Positions 1-11,529 of a DNA stretch of 64,000 nt are shown here, in pieces (the stretch's first letter is position 1; each line of letters starts with the position of its first letter). The notes under the pieces are model-generated. The model did no database searches and was not told the origin of the DNA. It worked only from the letters and a program-made list of their open reading frames with translations. Source of the stretch: Byssothecium circinans (taxonomy: Eukaryota; Ascomycota; Dothideomycetes; Pleosporales; Massarinaceae); NCBI GenBank assembly GCA_010015675.1, contig ML976981.1:1-64000 (forward strand). The letters run 5' to 3'. Both the position numbers and the translations under genes were made by a program.

Positions 1-95
1 TAACCCTAACCCTAACCCTAACCCTAACCCTAACCCTAACCCTAACCCTAACCCTAACCCTAACCCTAACCCTAACCCTAACCCTAACCCTAACC
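1..95. repeat. Telomere repeat array (TAACCC)n
   Basis: Roughly sixteen uninterrupted TAACCC units start at base 1 and stop at base 95, where unrelated AT-rich sequence begins. Read outward this is the TTAGGG telomere of most filamentous fungi, so base 1 is close to the physical chromosome end. No degenerate units or other subtelomeric tandem repeat separates the array from the coding remnant that follows. Confidence 0.98.
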
Positions 96-1711
96 TTACT
101 ATATAATAATGTATCATCTACCTAATCTACCACGCCTTCTACGCTAAAACTGTACCAGATCTTCATCCCGTATGCCTTCAACCGCTGGATGGCGTTGATA
201 GGAGTCAGCTCGCCATTATACTTAGTTAACGTTATAAAGTGGTTAGCCATTTCCTTTATAAAGTAGAAATAGCTAGGTGCTATATCTTCTACGTCCTACT
301 AACTCTACCCTTCTACCTCTAACTTGGCTCTACGGACCTTACGCATCTACGTTAACTAGTATAACACTAACATGCGCGACACATTAATGACGGCGGCTTG
401 CTTAGGTGTGTATAGCAATGGTGTCATCCACCTATAGTTGGCGTTAATCCCTAGCACGGCCATGGCGCTAATCAACGCACTACTATACTTATTATCTCCT
501 AGTTCATGGTCTAGTAACTGTAATACGAACTTTAACACCTATTCCTCTAGCTCTTCTTCTTATTCTGCGTCAAATCTATTGTCGCTGTTAGACTTGGAAA
601 ACTAATCGTCCCCGTCCTTATCCTCATCTTGCCCTACCATAGCTTTGATTTTTTGCAACGGCCTTTCCTGCTAGGCGGTTAAACGGTATGGTGGCCTCCT
701 ACTTTAGACCTCATGCTCTTCATCCGCACTAATCTTAGGTAGCTTATAGGTCTACTAAATGTACTATATAATCTCTAACTACTACCTGCTGTACTTGACT
801 ATAGTCTTGCCTGTCTACCGTGCGTTAAATAGCTTCTTATTAGTGATGCCGCCCACCTTACGCTAGTTAATGTAGTTCATGGCTGCTAACCCTACTATAG
901 TAGACCGTAATGACTGCTAGGCCTTATAGATAACTATCTATAATGCCTAATACACCTTATTTAACGCCTTCTCCTTAGGCCCTAGCTTCTAGACGGTGGT
1001 TAACAGCTAACTATAGTCTAAGCCCTTTAAATATTTCGCCCACCTAGCGCAGTCTAGATACGCGTTAAACATATACTAGTCTTAGTTAGCGTTAATATAG
1101 TCCTGCTACCTCTTCCTGGAAAGCTCCATATTAGTGGTCGCCTAGCTTAATGACACGGTGATAGCTTGCCAGATATCCTTATCTTTGTCCTCGTGGTTGG
1201 GTCTGTGCCAGTTTTACTTAAGCTTGCTAACTATAAATAGCTTACCTAGATAGCCCGTGGGCTAGAACTTCTAGTATAACACCCCTTCTATCTATATAAT
1301 AGGATGCTCTAGCTACTAGCCTTTACTAGGTTAGCCTTACTTCCTTATGTTCTACTAGCCGTGCTCAGACCGGTAATAGCTCTAGATATCTTATATAGTG
1401 TAATATATGTGACTATACACTTAATTACTAGCTATTGACCCTATATACATGAATCTGTCCTTATATACTTCTAAGTGGGGGATAGGCCTAGATTTAGGCT
1501 TAGGAAACATGACTTCATCTTCTATAGTCGCCTATTAATAGAATGACCTAGTGGCTAAAACCACTCTCTAGCGTGTCTTTAGGGTGAATTCCTTGTGCTT
1601 GCGGTCTAGGTAGGTACGCAGCTAGGACCGCACTACAGCATAATAGTGGGTCTTACAGATTGCGACGTGATATGCCCATGAATATTTAAAAATACTATTC
1701 AACTGCTCCAT
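95..1711 (-). pseudogene. Telomere-truncated OrsD/TLH-type gene (N-terminal part), RIP-degraded
   Basis: Read on the minus strand from an ATG at 1711 to base 95, one frame runs through about 538 codons with many TAG/TAA stops but no frameshift. Anchor points at 1711, 880, 538 and 346 are all in phase. Near the start (about 1690-1600) is a zinc-finger-like stretch with AICKTHYYAVVRSQLRTYL, as in OrsD (DUF3505) proteins. Later come GLAAMNYIN, an acidic run, LLDHELGDNKYSSALISAMA and FYFIKEMANHFITLTKYNGE. I recognise these from the N-terminal part of fungal telomere-linked proteins that often carry a RecQ-type helicase further on. No helicase motif is present: the frame runs into the telomere. 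The family is assigned from remembered motifs. The missing domain is an inference. Confidence 0.68.
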
Positions 1712-2207
1712 GCTGCTGGCTATGGTTCCGCTTTAGGTGCGCTCTGTCATGTAGGTGTAAAAATCGTTAATTAGCTAAGTATAGCCTCACTTAGCGCTAT
1801 AGGTATGAATACTAACTTAACGTCGCCCACACCGCTCCCACCTTAATTGTATCGCGAAATCACGTCGCATCGTGGCCGTGAGACCGGTAATGGATTGCGC
1901 TCACTGCGCTGCACCTATCTATAAAGTTGCAGCCCTACCTTCCATTATCTTGGACCCTATCTAGTTTTTTGAAGTTCGTAAATCAGATAGGCCCCTGTAT
2001 TTCAGCGTGCATGGTGTACCTAAAAACCAGATTAAGTCTATCTGATTTTCGCATTGTAGGATAGAGCAGTTAGGAACTGTTATATCAAGAATAGATAGTT
2101 AATCACTGTCACTAATGGTATAGAACTATTATAGCTAGTTTAAAACTAAGGATTAGGATTAGATTAGGGAGTCCATAGTAGGTTAACTGCATACGGACTA
2201 AAAGGAA
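1712..2207. other. AT-rich degraded DNA, nothing recognised
   Basis: No open frame or familiar protein motif on either strand. It may hold upstream sequence of the OrsD-like remnant and the far end of the Copia element. CTAG and TpA are frequent, as in the surrounding RIP-affected DNA. Confidence 0.5.
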
Positions 2208-2372
2208 CTGCGGAAGTCTAGCTACAGCTAGGGCGTTGCATTAAAACTTTAGAGGATCCATAGTAGGTTAACTATATTAGATTAGATTGAAACTGCGGAA
2301 GTCTAGCTATAGCTAGGGCGCTGCATTAAAACTTCAGAGGATCTATAGTAGGTTAACTATATTAGATTAGGA
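2208..2372. repeat. 85-bp tandem duplication, two copies
   Basis: The block beginning CTGCGGAAGTCTAGCTA at 2208 recurs at 2293, giving a period of 85 bp. The copies differ almost only by C/T and A/G transitions. A partial earlier copy of the unit end (GTCCATAGTAGGTTAACT) lies just upstream near 2170. It sits beyond the 3' end of the Copia polyprotein, in the place where a 3' LTR would be, but I could not match it to sequence beyond the element's other end. Confidence 0.75.
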
Positions 2373-2910
2373 AGAGAGTCCACTAGTAGTGTACTGTAGA
2401 GACTTCTTCTAATAAGGGTGCTGCAACTAGACAGTAGACTTTGGGTTACTGCAACTAGATAGCAGACTTAGTATTTGCCTTAAAATATAGTGACTCTGAT
2501 TAGTTATCACGGGGTTAGATAGCTAGTCTAACCTATCGCGAAGTTAGTTCACACACGCTAGTACTTTAAGGAACGTCTTTACTAGAAGTTAAACTAATAT
2601 ATTCTGTTTAAGAGGACTTTCTAAGCTACACCATTTGCTACTAGCCATATAGACACAGTAGAAATGAGGAGAATAGCTTAGTTGCTAACGGCCATATAGA
2701 CCTAGTGGAAAAGAGAGAGGTAGCTATAAGCTAGACTAGAATGAAAGGAAGCCTATAGTAGATTAACTGCATACAGACTAAACTAGACTAGTTAACAGTA
2801 ATGAACTGTATAGGAACTATCAGGATTGTAAACAGCAACTATATTTAGAATAGTTAGGAACTATTCTAGGAAGTGACAGGTTATTAGGAAGGTTAAGATA
2901 AGACTAGTTC
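2373..2910. other. Probable Copia 3' flank / LTR remnant
   Basis: AT-rich sequence immediately 3' of the Copia stop codon. A segment near 2797-2825 (AATGAACTGTATAGGAACTA and onward) is nearly repeated near 9709-9740 on the other side of the element, which would fit LTR or untranslated sequence. The similarity is under 40 bp, so LTR limits cannot be drawn. Confidence 0.35.
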
Positions 2911-5900
2911 TTAGATGTATAATAGGACGTTAGATAGGTTAAGGCCTTTTACCCAGTCATTATGCTTTTAATAGGTGAGTAGCTTTATGAAGCCATTAGC
3001 TAGTTGTGCTTTAGTTTTCATATAGAGTGGATGGATTACACCATCTTACGTTGCTTAATAGAGCCAGTGATAATGGATATCAACATAGCAGAGGGTTATC
3101 TTAAGCTAGGGTGCTTCTTTAGTAAGAAGGCTTAACGTTTGCTAATTATTACAAAGCAGGATTTGCTCGTGTTAGAAGTGTAGACCTAGGTCTTTAAGAA
3201 GGCGCTACCACCAAATCAGCTAGGTTGCTCTAGATGAGGCCGCAATGAGCTCAGCTTTAGTGGTTGACTTTATAACGCAGCGTTAGAGAGTAGAGTTCTA
3301 ATTGATTAGTCTGCTAAAGAACATAAAGACCTAGCCTTATACGGACCTACGAGTCTCCTTATGATTAGCATAAGACGCATTAGTGGCTAGGAAGAAATCG
3401 ACTTCTTCCTAATCCATGAACTAGTTAACTGCAGTATCATTGTTTACGGAGTAATAGATTGATTTATCTTGCGTGTAGAAGAGATAGGCAAGGCATTAGT
3501 AAGCTATAGTAAGGTAATAATCAGAAGGATTAGTAAGGAACTCAGCTAGCTTTAAGTGAGCTTTAGAGACGTCCAGTTGAGTAGCACTTGCAGCATATCT
3601 AATAGAGCTGATAATTTAAGCATAACGCTCTACGTTGTATAGATTCTTATTGCCTATTAAGGATACTAGGGCTTTAGAAGGGAGAGGAGTAGGAGGACAC
3701 TTAGACTACGGCTTTAGTGCTATATATTTGTAAAAGATGGTATTAAGGAAAACCTTCTATAAGAGCTAGAGGTTACTATCTTCACGGTTTTGATACACAG
3801 TAACACCGCAGAACGTTTGGTAGTTTCGGTCTTTAAGGTTAGTAATCTCATAGTGCAGTGCAAGCTTCTTTTCAAAATCATTAAGAGTAGAAGAGTACCT
3901 AGGTTTTGCCATGGTGATAATATCGTTAACGTAGAAGAAGATAATAACCTTATTATTAGTCTAAAGGTAGCTAGCGTCAAGGATTAAAGAGAAACCAAGA
4001 GCTTAAAGGGTTGCCGTAAAGTCATTATACTAGAGAAGTGGTGATGTTTTAAGGCTATAGAGGGCGCGTTGAAGTTCCTATATTTAATCAGGATTAGAGA
4101 AGCCTTCAGGTTGCCATGTGTATATAGGCTTTGGAAGTAATGCGTTGGTGAAAGCGTTGACAACGTCGTATTATCAGATTTCAAGGTTGAAATAAGCAGC
4201 AATAGCTATAAGTGCTTAGAAGATCTAGATAGCAAGAGTTATGGCTCAGGTGTCTTTAGCTGTTATCTAGAGATCACCTCTAATACAGATACGTGCTTTA
4301 AACTTGATTAACTAGTCACCATTAAACTTATATGTAAACACCCATATAAGTGGAAGGATCTAGGTCTAAGTAGAGTTAATATTACTAAGGGAGATCTCTT
4401 AGAAGGTTTCTTTGCGTGCAATAGTATTAAGTTTAGCTTGATAGGCTGCCATGAAACTAGAGTAAAGATAGATTAGTAGTTTAGTAACCTTAGACTAAAA
4501 GTGTGGTAGAGGTAGAAGTTAGGATTTATATATTCTCTCTTTCTAGGTAAGAGAAGTAGAAATAAGTGTAGTCTAGTAAGCCATAAGTGCGTCTAGTATA
4601 TAAGTGCAAGTTTAGTGATTAAGTATATTCTCTACTTATAGGTGCTTATTAGTAGTATACTTGCGCTTCCATTAGTTTAGGAGCTAGATTGCATTTAAAG
4701 ATGTAGCTAGAGTATCACGTAATAGTGGAGAACTATTCCGTAATAGAGTAGAACTATTAAGTCTAGATAGGGGGCCTATGGACTTTAGAGTTAGATAAGG
4801 ATTAGGATTAGGTTAATTAGAAGTGCGGGACGCAGCTAAAGCTAGGATTGCTTTAGTTGATAGAATAGTGATAGACTAGGTATTAGTTATAGTACTATTA
4901 AATTCAGGTTTACTTTCTTCTTTAGGGACTAAAGATGCGTTACTATTTAGAGGATTAATTAGGTTATTAAGTTTAATCATCTACACTACGTCTTTTAATA
5001 CTATTCCCCTTAGCATCTTACCATCGTGAGAGCCGTAGAAGAACGATTCATCAAATGTAACGTCACGCGTACGAATGACCTTACCTTGATAGCTAAATGA
5101 GTTTGCTCTAGGTAGCCATACTTGATAGATGTTTCTAGAGTCAATACTAACGAGGTAGCTAATAAGTGCTCAAGGGGAGAGCTTGTCTTTGCGCTTAATG
5201 TGCTTGTGGAGAGCGTACACACGGCAACTATACATATAGAGATAGGAGAGAGAAGGGAGCCGTTGATATGCAACTATAAAAGGAGTTTTCTAATCAAGAG
5301 CTTTAACTAGTGTCTGATTGAGTACATACCCAGCATATAAGTATATCTCTCTAATAAGGTGAAGAGGAAGACCTGAAGTAGTTCTAAGTAAATAGGTACG
5401 TTTAATAAGAGACTTACCTAAGCGTTTGGCGTGGCCTAACTAAGCTAGAGTATTAGGTAACTAAAGCTGCAGTTATATTCCCTCTAATGCTGCGTAGGAT
5501 ACTAAGGAGTCATCTAAAGCTTGAAAGCCATATCCCTATTCACCATCAAGATAGAGATATTACGGTGCCATATTGAACTGGCGCTTGATAAGGGCATCAA
5601 GATCTTAAAAGGCTCTTAGAAGGTAATCTTGCCGCCGTTTCTTGATGATGAAAACAAAGTTAAACTTAGAGAAGAGATCGTATGCATGAAACATATAGCG
5701 TTCCCCTATAAAGGTGTTGACGTCTAGCTTAATGATATCAATAGTAATAGAGTTGAAAGGCTTAAGTAGAGGTTGCTCACATTTACTTCTCTAGGATACT
5801 TGCTCTATTGCTTTGTTGGCACTGCATTGGGGACAGTCCTTCGTAGCTAGGGGAGGAGAAGTAATCTAAATACTAGTAGAAGCTATAGCAAGGTGTTCTA

Positions 5901-6147
5901 GTAGTTCTAGACCTAGATACCTAAGAAGGATATAAGCTTTAAGGCTAGTAAGAACTCAGGGTTTGCGTAGAGCTGCAGACTTGCGCAGGCGCTAACGGGT
6001 AGTCATGGCGTAGTGCTAAGCCACTAGCAGAGTTTAAGATAGAAGTGTTAGGATAGAATAGTTCTGATCCGTTAAGAATAGTTCTTAACTATGCTGAACT
6101 ATTCCTAAGGAATTAGTAACTAGAGATTTCTAAGCAACTAGGAGATA

Positions 6148-6213
6148 ACGTGTTCTACTACTCCCCTGCGAACACCACTCCCCTGCGAACCCCACTAAAA
6201 AAGACGCGCGTTT
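6148..6213. repeat. Fot1 left terminal inverted repeat
   Basis: It begins ACGTGTTCTACTACTC and contains two direct copies of CTCCCCTGCGAAC before a poly-A/GACGCG inner end. It pairs with 7911-7976 with only a few transitions between the arms. Confidence 0.9.
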
Positions 6214-6329
6214 TTGCATGATTATTCCACCATAATAAAATAAAATCAATTGAAATCTAGCCTATAGATTCTCTAGATACTAGTACATTGACGCCTGGTA
6301 TGGCCTTGAATATGGCAATTTAAACACGT

Positions 6330-7895
6330 TAGTGGTGCGCGCTAGCGTACCTAAGTAGCCTCTATCTGATCCGCCTCCACCTCTACATTATCTAATGCCT
6401 CAATTAGGCGCTGGCCCTCCTGGGCCTGTAGAGCTCCTCCCCGTGCAATATACCTTCAGCGCTGCTGCTGCTTCCTATTTTTTCATTGATTTGCTGTATG
6501 GAGCTCTGCATTTTCCTTTGCAAGTAGAGCAGCTGAATGCATCGTTATTTGGCAACCTTTGATGAGTTGATTGACTGCTTAACTAGGGCTCTGTGACTGG
6601 CGCTGAAGGAGGTCACGTATAAGCCTTACCTGCTGCTCTAGCTGAGCAGTAGTATGTGGTGTTTCTGACGTCCATTAAGGTGCTAGGCTAATAGGTGTGC
6701 CTGGTGGAGAGGGTGTCTTTAGGACTAGAAGTAATGATAGGACGCGCTAAGGATCGTACGGTAATAGGCCTGTAGTGAGAAATCTACTTCTGATATTCTA
6801 ATCTAAGAAGATAGATAGCCGCACCTTTCTGTATATCTATAGAAATTCTTCTTTATCAATATGGTGGATTCCTTGGCGGGCAAGGTCTTACACTTCTTAT
6901 CCGTACGCGTGCTTAAGAGGAGAGTAGCAGCTCACATTAAGCGGCTGAAGACGGTGTGAAGTATACGCAGGCATGCAGAGCGTGATAATCTTATTTATGG
7001 TGCAGAATTAATCAAATTCAGGTGTTGCGTGGCTGCCGTAGCCATCTAGAATAAGGAGGTGGTAGACTCCCTTCGTGCAAGACTACGTACACCTATTAAA
7101 ATGCTGAATCTATTCGTACCCTAGCTCATCTGTAGTCTAGCCATTGTCGCTGACAGTAAGCATCTAGTTAGCTGGCAGGTCTTAATACTAGCTGGCCTAG
7201 TAGAGCTTTCCTAATAGGATAATAAAGGGTAGGATTGCCTACCTAGTCATATTAACTCCTTTAATTGCTGTTACCCACTCATGATCGCCTGGCTGAATAG
7301 TAATTACCCAGCCTATTGTATCAGAGCTTATAACAACCTTTGAAGTTGATGCGACTCCTATCATAAATCTAGTTTTATTAAAATTGTAGGTATCCTCATC
7401 CAGTATACCATATGCCTGACGCGTCTCCTCTACAAGCCTAAACCACGGCTCAATTATCCTTGGATCCTCGCATTTCGCGCGCTGTGAATGGAATTTGCGA
7501 TTCCATTTTATCTGAAGCTCTGGCTGAGCATTGATAAATCATGATACCTAGTTCTTGCTAATGGGTTAAGGGGGAGGATTCTAGCCACGCGTAGTAAGTA
7601 ATGTATTTACTATTCGCCGTACGTCAATAATAGGAGGGGGAAAACCGCGTTGATTAAGCTATAGGATCCACTGCACGAGTGCCTGCTCCTCAGATAACTG
7701 TAGCTTTCGTTTTGTCGCGTTGAATTGCGCGATTAGTACTGAGCCATTAACGCGTAATTGAAGGCTTGATTCAGGAACACTATACAACGTGGCTGCCCTA
7801 TTTAGGCTTAAAAACTGATTATTCTGAAAGGCATGCTTAGAAAGAGCTAATCTGCCTTCTTTTTGAAGCTCCTGGAGCTTCTGTGTAGAGGTCAT
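6330..7895 (-). pseudogene. Fot1/pogo transposase, inactivated
   Basis: It starts at ATG 7895. The first 78 residues are open and carry a Psq-type helix-turn-helix (LSLNRAATLYSVPESSLQLR), followed by the CENPB-like lead-in LSEEQALVQWIL. Further on come the DDE_1 blocks: GILDEDTYNFNKTRFMIGVA, VVISSDTIGWVITIQPGDHE, ANxMLTVSDNG, LLILDGYGSH and LQPLNVSCYSPLKHAYG. In this family the first and third acidic residues lie in YNFDETG and LQPLDV. Here both read Asn, which are G-to-A changes on the coding strand, while the second Asp in LILDG remains. Several TAG/TAA stops add to the damage. The 3' limit is approximate. Confidence 0.85.
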
Positions 7896-7910
7896 TATTA
7901 ATTTAAATAG

Positions 7911-7976
7911 CGACGCGTCTTTTTTTTAGTAGGGTTCGCAGGGGAGTGGTGTTCGCAGGAGAGTAGTAGAATACGT
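7911..7976. repeat. Fot1 right terminal inverted repeat
   Basis: Reverse complement of the left arm, again with two copies of the GTTCGCAGG(G/A)GAG block. It ends at 7976, directly before the TA target duplicate at 7977-7978. Confidence 0.9.
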
Positions 7977-9682
7977 TAATAGCCTCTATTCTAGATTACT
8001 TTATATTACACTAGATTAGACTTTTAATCTAACCTATATAGTACTAAGTGTCTAGAGTTGAAGTAAATACCACTACCTCTAAGCTAGGAAAGGGAAACTA
8101 GTGACGTAATAAAGTTTAGGATGAACGCAACGTTTAGTAGGATAAAGGGCCGAGGGCTAGATAGGGTTAATAGGATGACTTTACACTTTCCCTAAGTAAC
8201 TATAGGTGATGTGCTGTCTCCACTACTAATAAACTCATCATAGGTAGAACGTTCCCATGTGAATTCAAGTAGGTTATTGCAGACGTGCATATTAGAGCCA
8301 CAATTAAGAGTCTAAGAGTAAGCTAGTAGGAAGGGAGGATCCTTCTAGGTAATTCTAAGAGCAGTGTAGCTAGTAGTGACTAGCCCTGTTAGGCGCCCTT
8401 TAGTGTCTAAAGCTTAGTCTCTAGCATTAAGATAGGATTGATCTGATTAGCTTTAGGATGCCTAGGCTTGGAAAGTAGAGTTTTCACGGGCTTTTCTCTA
8501 GATATTGTCAAGGATGTCCTTCCGTTTGTTCTGTTAGTCAGTTTTTCCTTCCTGTAGCTACAGGCGGAGATTAGATTGACACACTTTGTTGACTTTAAAG
8601 CTCTTAGGGCGGTTAGTTAGAATGATGTAAGGATAGTTTCTCTAGTAGCTACTGTAAGACTTACTATTACTATAGGGACAGGGCTTGCCTTAGTGCAGTC
8701 TCTTAGTTTAGCTAGAAACATCTTTATCCTTATCCACTTTTAAGTTAGTTCTTTTACGGGATTTAGACCACGCATGAGGATTAGGGGGAACTAAACCATT
8801 TCTATTATATAGGGATCCTTTACTATTAAAGGTTATTAGAAAGGCAGTGTGCTAGGTACGTCCTAAGGTACGTACGGACACCACAGCTACTAAATTAATG
8901 AATTCAGAAACTAGGCACTTAAGTGTACAGCTATCTAGAATCAGAAGCTAATTAGGTGGTATAGTTACCTTACGTTATAGAGTAATCTCTTTACTAGCCA
9001 CGTTAATAGTAGCAGGAACCATAATAGTTGTAGATGTAAGAGCTTCCTGTCTTTCCTTATATTCGCGTTCTTGCTTTTAAAGGTCAAGGATGAGGGAAGT
9101 AGCGAGGTTGTTATAGATTATAGCGCAAACGTTCAAGAGGTCATACTAGGGATTAAAGGCTTTGACTTCTAGGAGCTTAAGTTCCTATGCCTTACTGACC
9201 ATAAGTTGAAACTCATGCGCCCAATCTTTAAAACCTTCTTTCCCTGGTGTCTTCTTCTTGATTGCCTGATACTTAGCGCGTGTATCTTGTTCACGGAGTG
9301 CCATTTCACGGTTGTATTTAGCGTAGAGGATTGCGAGCTTTTTAGCAAGGGTTAGAAAGGTATTGAGTTAAGCAGCGACTTGAGAGTGAACCGTATTAAG
9401 TAGTTTCTCAGCAAGACTGTCGACCTTTTCTTGATTAATGTGGTAGCGCTTATTCCTTTCCTTCTAAAGTGTCTATGAAGCTGTGGTTGCAGAAGCACTA
9501 AGGTCAGCAGGCGGTTCAAGGGCAGGCTTATTATTATCCTCTAGATCAAGATACTTCTATACTCTAGCTAAGATAGCTCTGCCTTTAAAGACGTTATACC
9601 ACTCATCCTAATTTCTAGGACTAGTAAGTACTACGTCTGAGGCAGCGACACCACTAGCTGTATATGAAGCAGCGCGAGGCAT

Positions 9683-10799
9683 AACGACGGTGTTAAACGG
9701 TGTAGAATAGTAATGAACTGTCTAGGAACCATCAGGATCAGGTTTATATAGGCTGCGGATTAGGATGATTGAGGGTGTGATAGTGTACGTGGGTGTATAG
9801 GATGGTTCAGAACCATTAGGAATAGTTAGCGCAACTGTGTAGGCGTGGGTATAGGGACCGCTTGCGTTTAGATAGTAGATGAAGCAGATAAAGCTAGACT
9901 AGGCTCATAACTGTTGGATAGCAGAGCACTAAGAGCATAGAGAGAAAAGGATGAATTATCTGTCAAGCGAAGATGCTCAGGAGACAGGACTATATCAGAA
10001 AGGACCGAGGCTAGGCCGGATGAGGCTGGTGAACAGTGCGGAACTATTTAGTACTATTTAGTCTAATAAGTAAAGAATAACTTTAAATACTTATTATATA
10101 AGTAAGGCCTTTATATTAGGCTTTGCTTAGTTACGTGTTATTTACTTATCTTTGTTTTTCTCTTTAATTATTGTACATGTATAAGATGCAGTAATTAGCT
10201 TTTTAAGATATTTAATTTATTACTACTAAAGCTTAAAGAGTACGTATATACTAAGGGCATAAGACCTTTAAAAGGAGTAATAGTAAGTACTAGCTTTAGT
10301 ATTAGCTATAAGTAGTAAAAGAGAGTAAATAGTACTAAACTATACTAGACTATACTAGATAGTTTAGTACTATAGTATATAGCTTTTTAAGAAAGCATAA
10401 TAGAATATACGCTACTTAACTATACGTAATAAGCAAGTAGATATTAATTTTATTATAGTATAAGGCCTTTACTATTTTACCTTTAGACTTTTACTTTTAC
10501 TTTAATAGCTACTAGTAGCTACTAGCGTTATAATTCTAGTAGTTTTATTAGTTAAAACTAAGCGTTAGTACTATTTTAAGTAGCTAAGCAAGGTTTTAGG
10601 TAGCTAAGTAAGGAATATTAAAACTTTAAATATTTCTACTATCTACTCAATGACACTAAATAATAGAGAAATCAACATAAGGAGAACTTAGTTTAACTAG
10701 TTACGTATTTTATAGCTAGTATAAGAAATACACCCCCTACTAAGTAAGCAACGTAAAGTACTTTTATATTATATAATACTCTCTTTATTACTACTACTT
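9683..10799. other. AT-rich, low-complexity degraded DNA; no gene seen
   Basis: Bases 9683-10080 are likely the 5' leader or LTR of the Copia element. They share a short GAACTGTxTAGGAACxATCAGGA block with sequence beyond its other end. From about 10080 to 10800 the DNA is the most AT-rich of the window, with runs such as ACTATACTAGACTATACTAG and little but A, T and CTAG-like words. No open frame with protein character was found. Confidence 0.6.
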
Positions 10800-11529
10800 T
10801 CTTTGCTACTTTTACTTTTTTTACTACTACTTTTACTACTAACTCTTTGCTATAGTAGCTCTATAATTGTCTTTAGCTTTTTATCCTGCTTTTACTTCTG
10901 CTCCTTAAGCTGCTCCTTTAGAGTACTAATTCTTTATTTAACTTTAACTAATGGTGCTGTAGAACTACTTGCTTCTTGCTCTCTACTAAATAGCTCATGA
11001 AATACACTAAGAAACTTACGCTACTATTACGAGAGTGCTCTATTATATGATTAGCGAGAGCGTAGTTTAAAGCGCTATGCCTACGGAGCTTTACATGGTC
11101 ATTCTAATCTCGCCTTAAGCCTTAAGGCTTCTTTGTATATAGCTTACACTCACTGGCAGTGTTCTTTGCCTTAATTTCTAATAAAGCTGCACGTAGCTTA
11201 TTGCGCTTATAGTTCTATAAGTTAATCCTACACCTTTTCTTTATTTTAGCTTTACGTTTAGCGTCTTTACTTTTGCTATTGCTAACTAACTCCTACTTCT
11301 CTAGTAGCGTATTAAGTGCGGTATAGTATAAGCTATGCCTTATTTCCTACCTAGACGTATCGTCCTTATCTAGCTCCTACCTACAGTGGTTTATCTCCTA
11401 CAAGAAAAGCACCTTCAGCGTATTCTCCTTGTGCTTAAAGGGCTCCTCTTCATTCTCTAAATAGACGTTTCTCTGCTAAGTTATTACTTCTCTTACGAAC
11501 CTAAGCTTTCTATTAGGCACTAATAAGTG
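10800..11529 (-). pseudogene. 3' part of an unknown coding remnant split by hAT copy A and the inversion
   Basis: Read on the minus strand from the hAT edge, the frame begins VPNRKLRFVREVIT and continues EEEPFKHKENTLKVLFL, then Lys-rich sequence with SNSKSKDAKRKAKIKKRC and KLRAALLEIKAKNTASECK. It is broken by TAG/TAA stops. In a shifted frame it ends with a coiled-coil-like TLKEQLKEQK segment. The 5' part lies at 27288-27589 on the plus strand. The frames join across the shared 8-bp duplication to read AAELYRHLLVPNRKLRFVRE. I do not recognise the family. The basic, helical character would fit a transposon-encoded or nucleic-acid-binding protein, but that is a guess. Confidence 0.6.
11522..11529. 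repeat. 8-bp duplication AATAAGTG at left edge of hAT copy A
   Basis: Its partner is not at the other end of copy A but at the left edge of copy B (27582-27589 reads AACAAGTG in reverse complement), with one C/T difference. Confidence 0.85.

Larger units (their letters stand above)
6148..7976 (-). mobile_element. Fot1/pogo-type DNA transposon inserted in the Copia integrase-protease region
   Basis: The element is 1829 bp with terminal inverted repeats of about 60 bp, starting ACGTGTTCTACTACTC at the left and ending with the mirror image. It is flanked by a TA duplication at 6146-6147 and 7977-7978. Within each terminal repeat the block CTCCCCTGCGAAC occurs twice. Length, TA target and transposase type fit the Fot1/pogo group of the Tc1/mariner superfamily. 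The boundaries are confirmed independently: deleting the element and one TA restores the frame of the host Copia gene exactly. Confidence 0.92.
2911..9682 (-). mobile_element. Ty1/Copia LTR-retrotransposon polyprotein, inactivated, with nested Fot1 insertion
   Basis: On the minus strand one frame runs from an ATG at 9682 to a TAA at 2913-2911. Removing the inserted 1829-bp Fot1 element plus one TA leaves 4941 nt, exactly 1647 codons. Anchors in gag (9682), protease (8305), integrase (5835), RT (3957) and RNase H (3270) all share this phase. The domains come in Copia order: gag with a long helical part (about 9680-8700) and a CPYSNSK knuckle-like spot; protease with NCGSNMHVC (about 8300); integrase with CPQCSANK, then DIIKLDVNTFIGERYMFHAY (about 5835-5270); RT with FFYVNDIITMAKP, where catalytic YVDD has become YVND (about 3930); RNase H with KSTTKAELIAASS and LIWW (about 3270); and a Copia-type C-terminus with QLANGFIKLLT. 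Many Gln codons are now TAG or TAA. It cannot move by itself. Confidence 0.9.
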
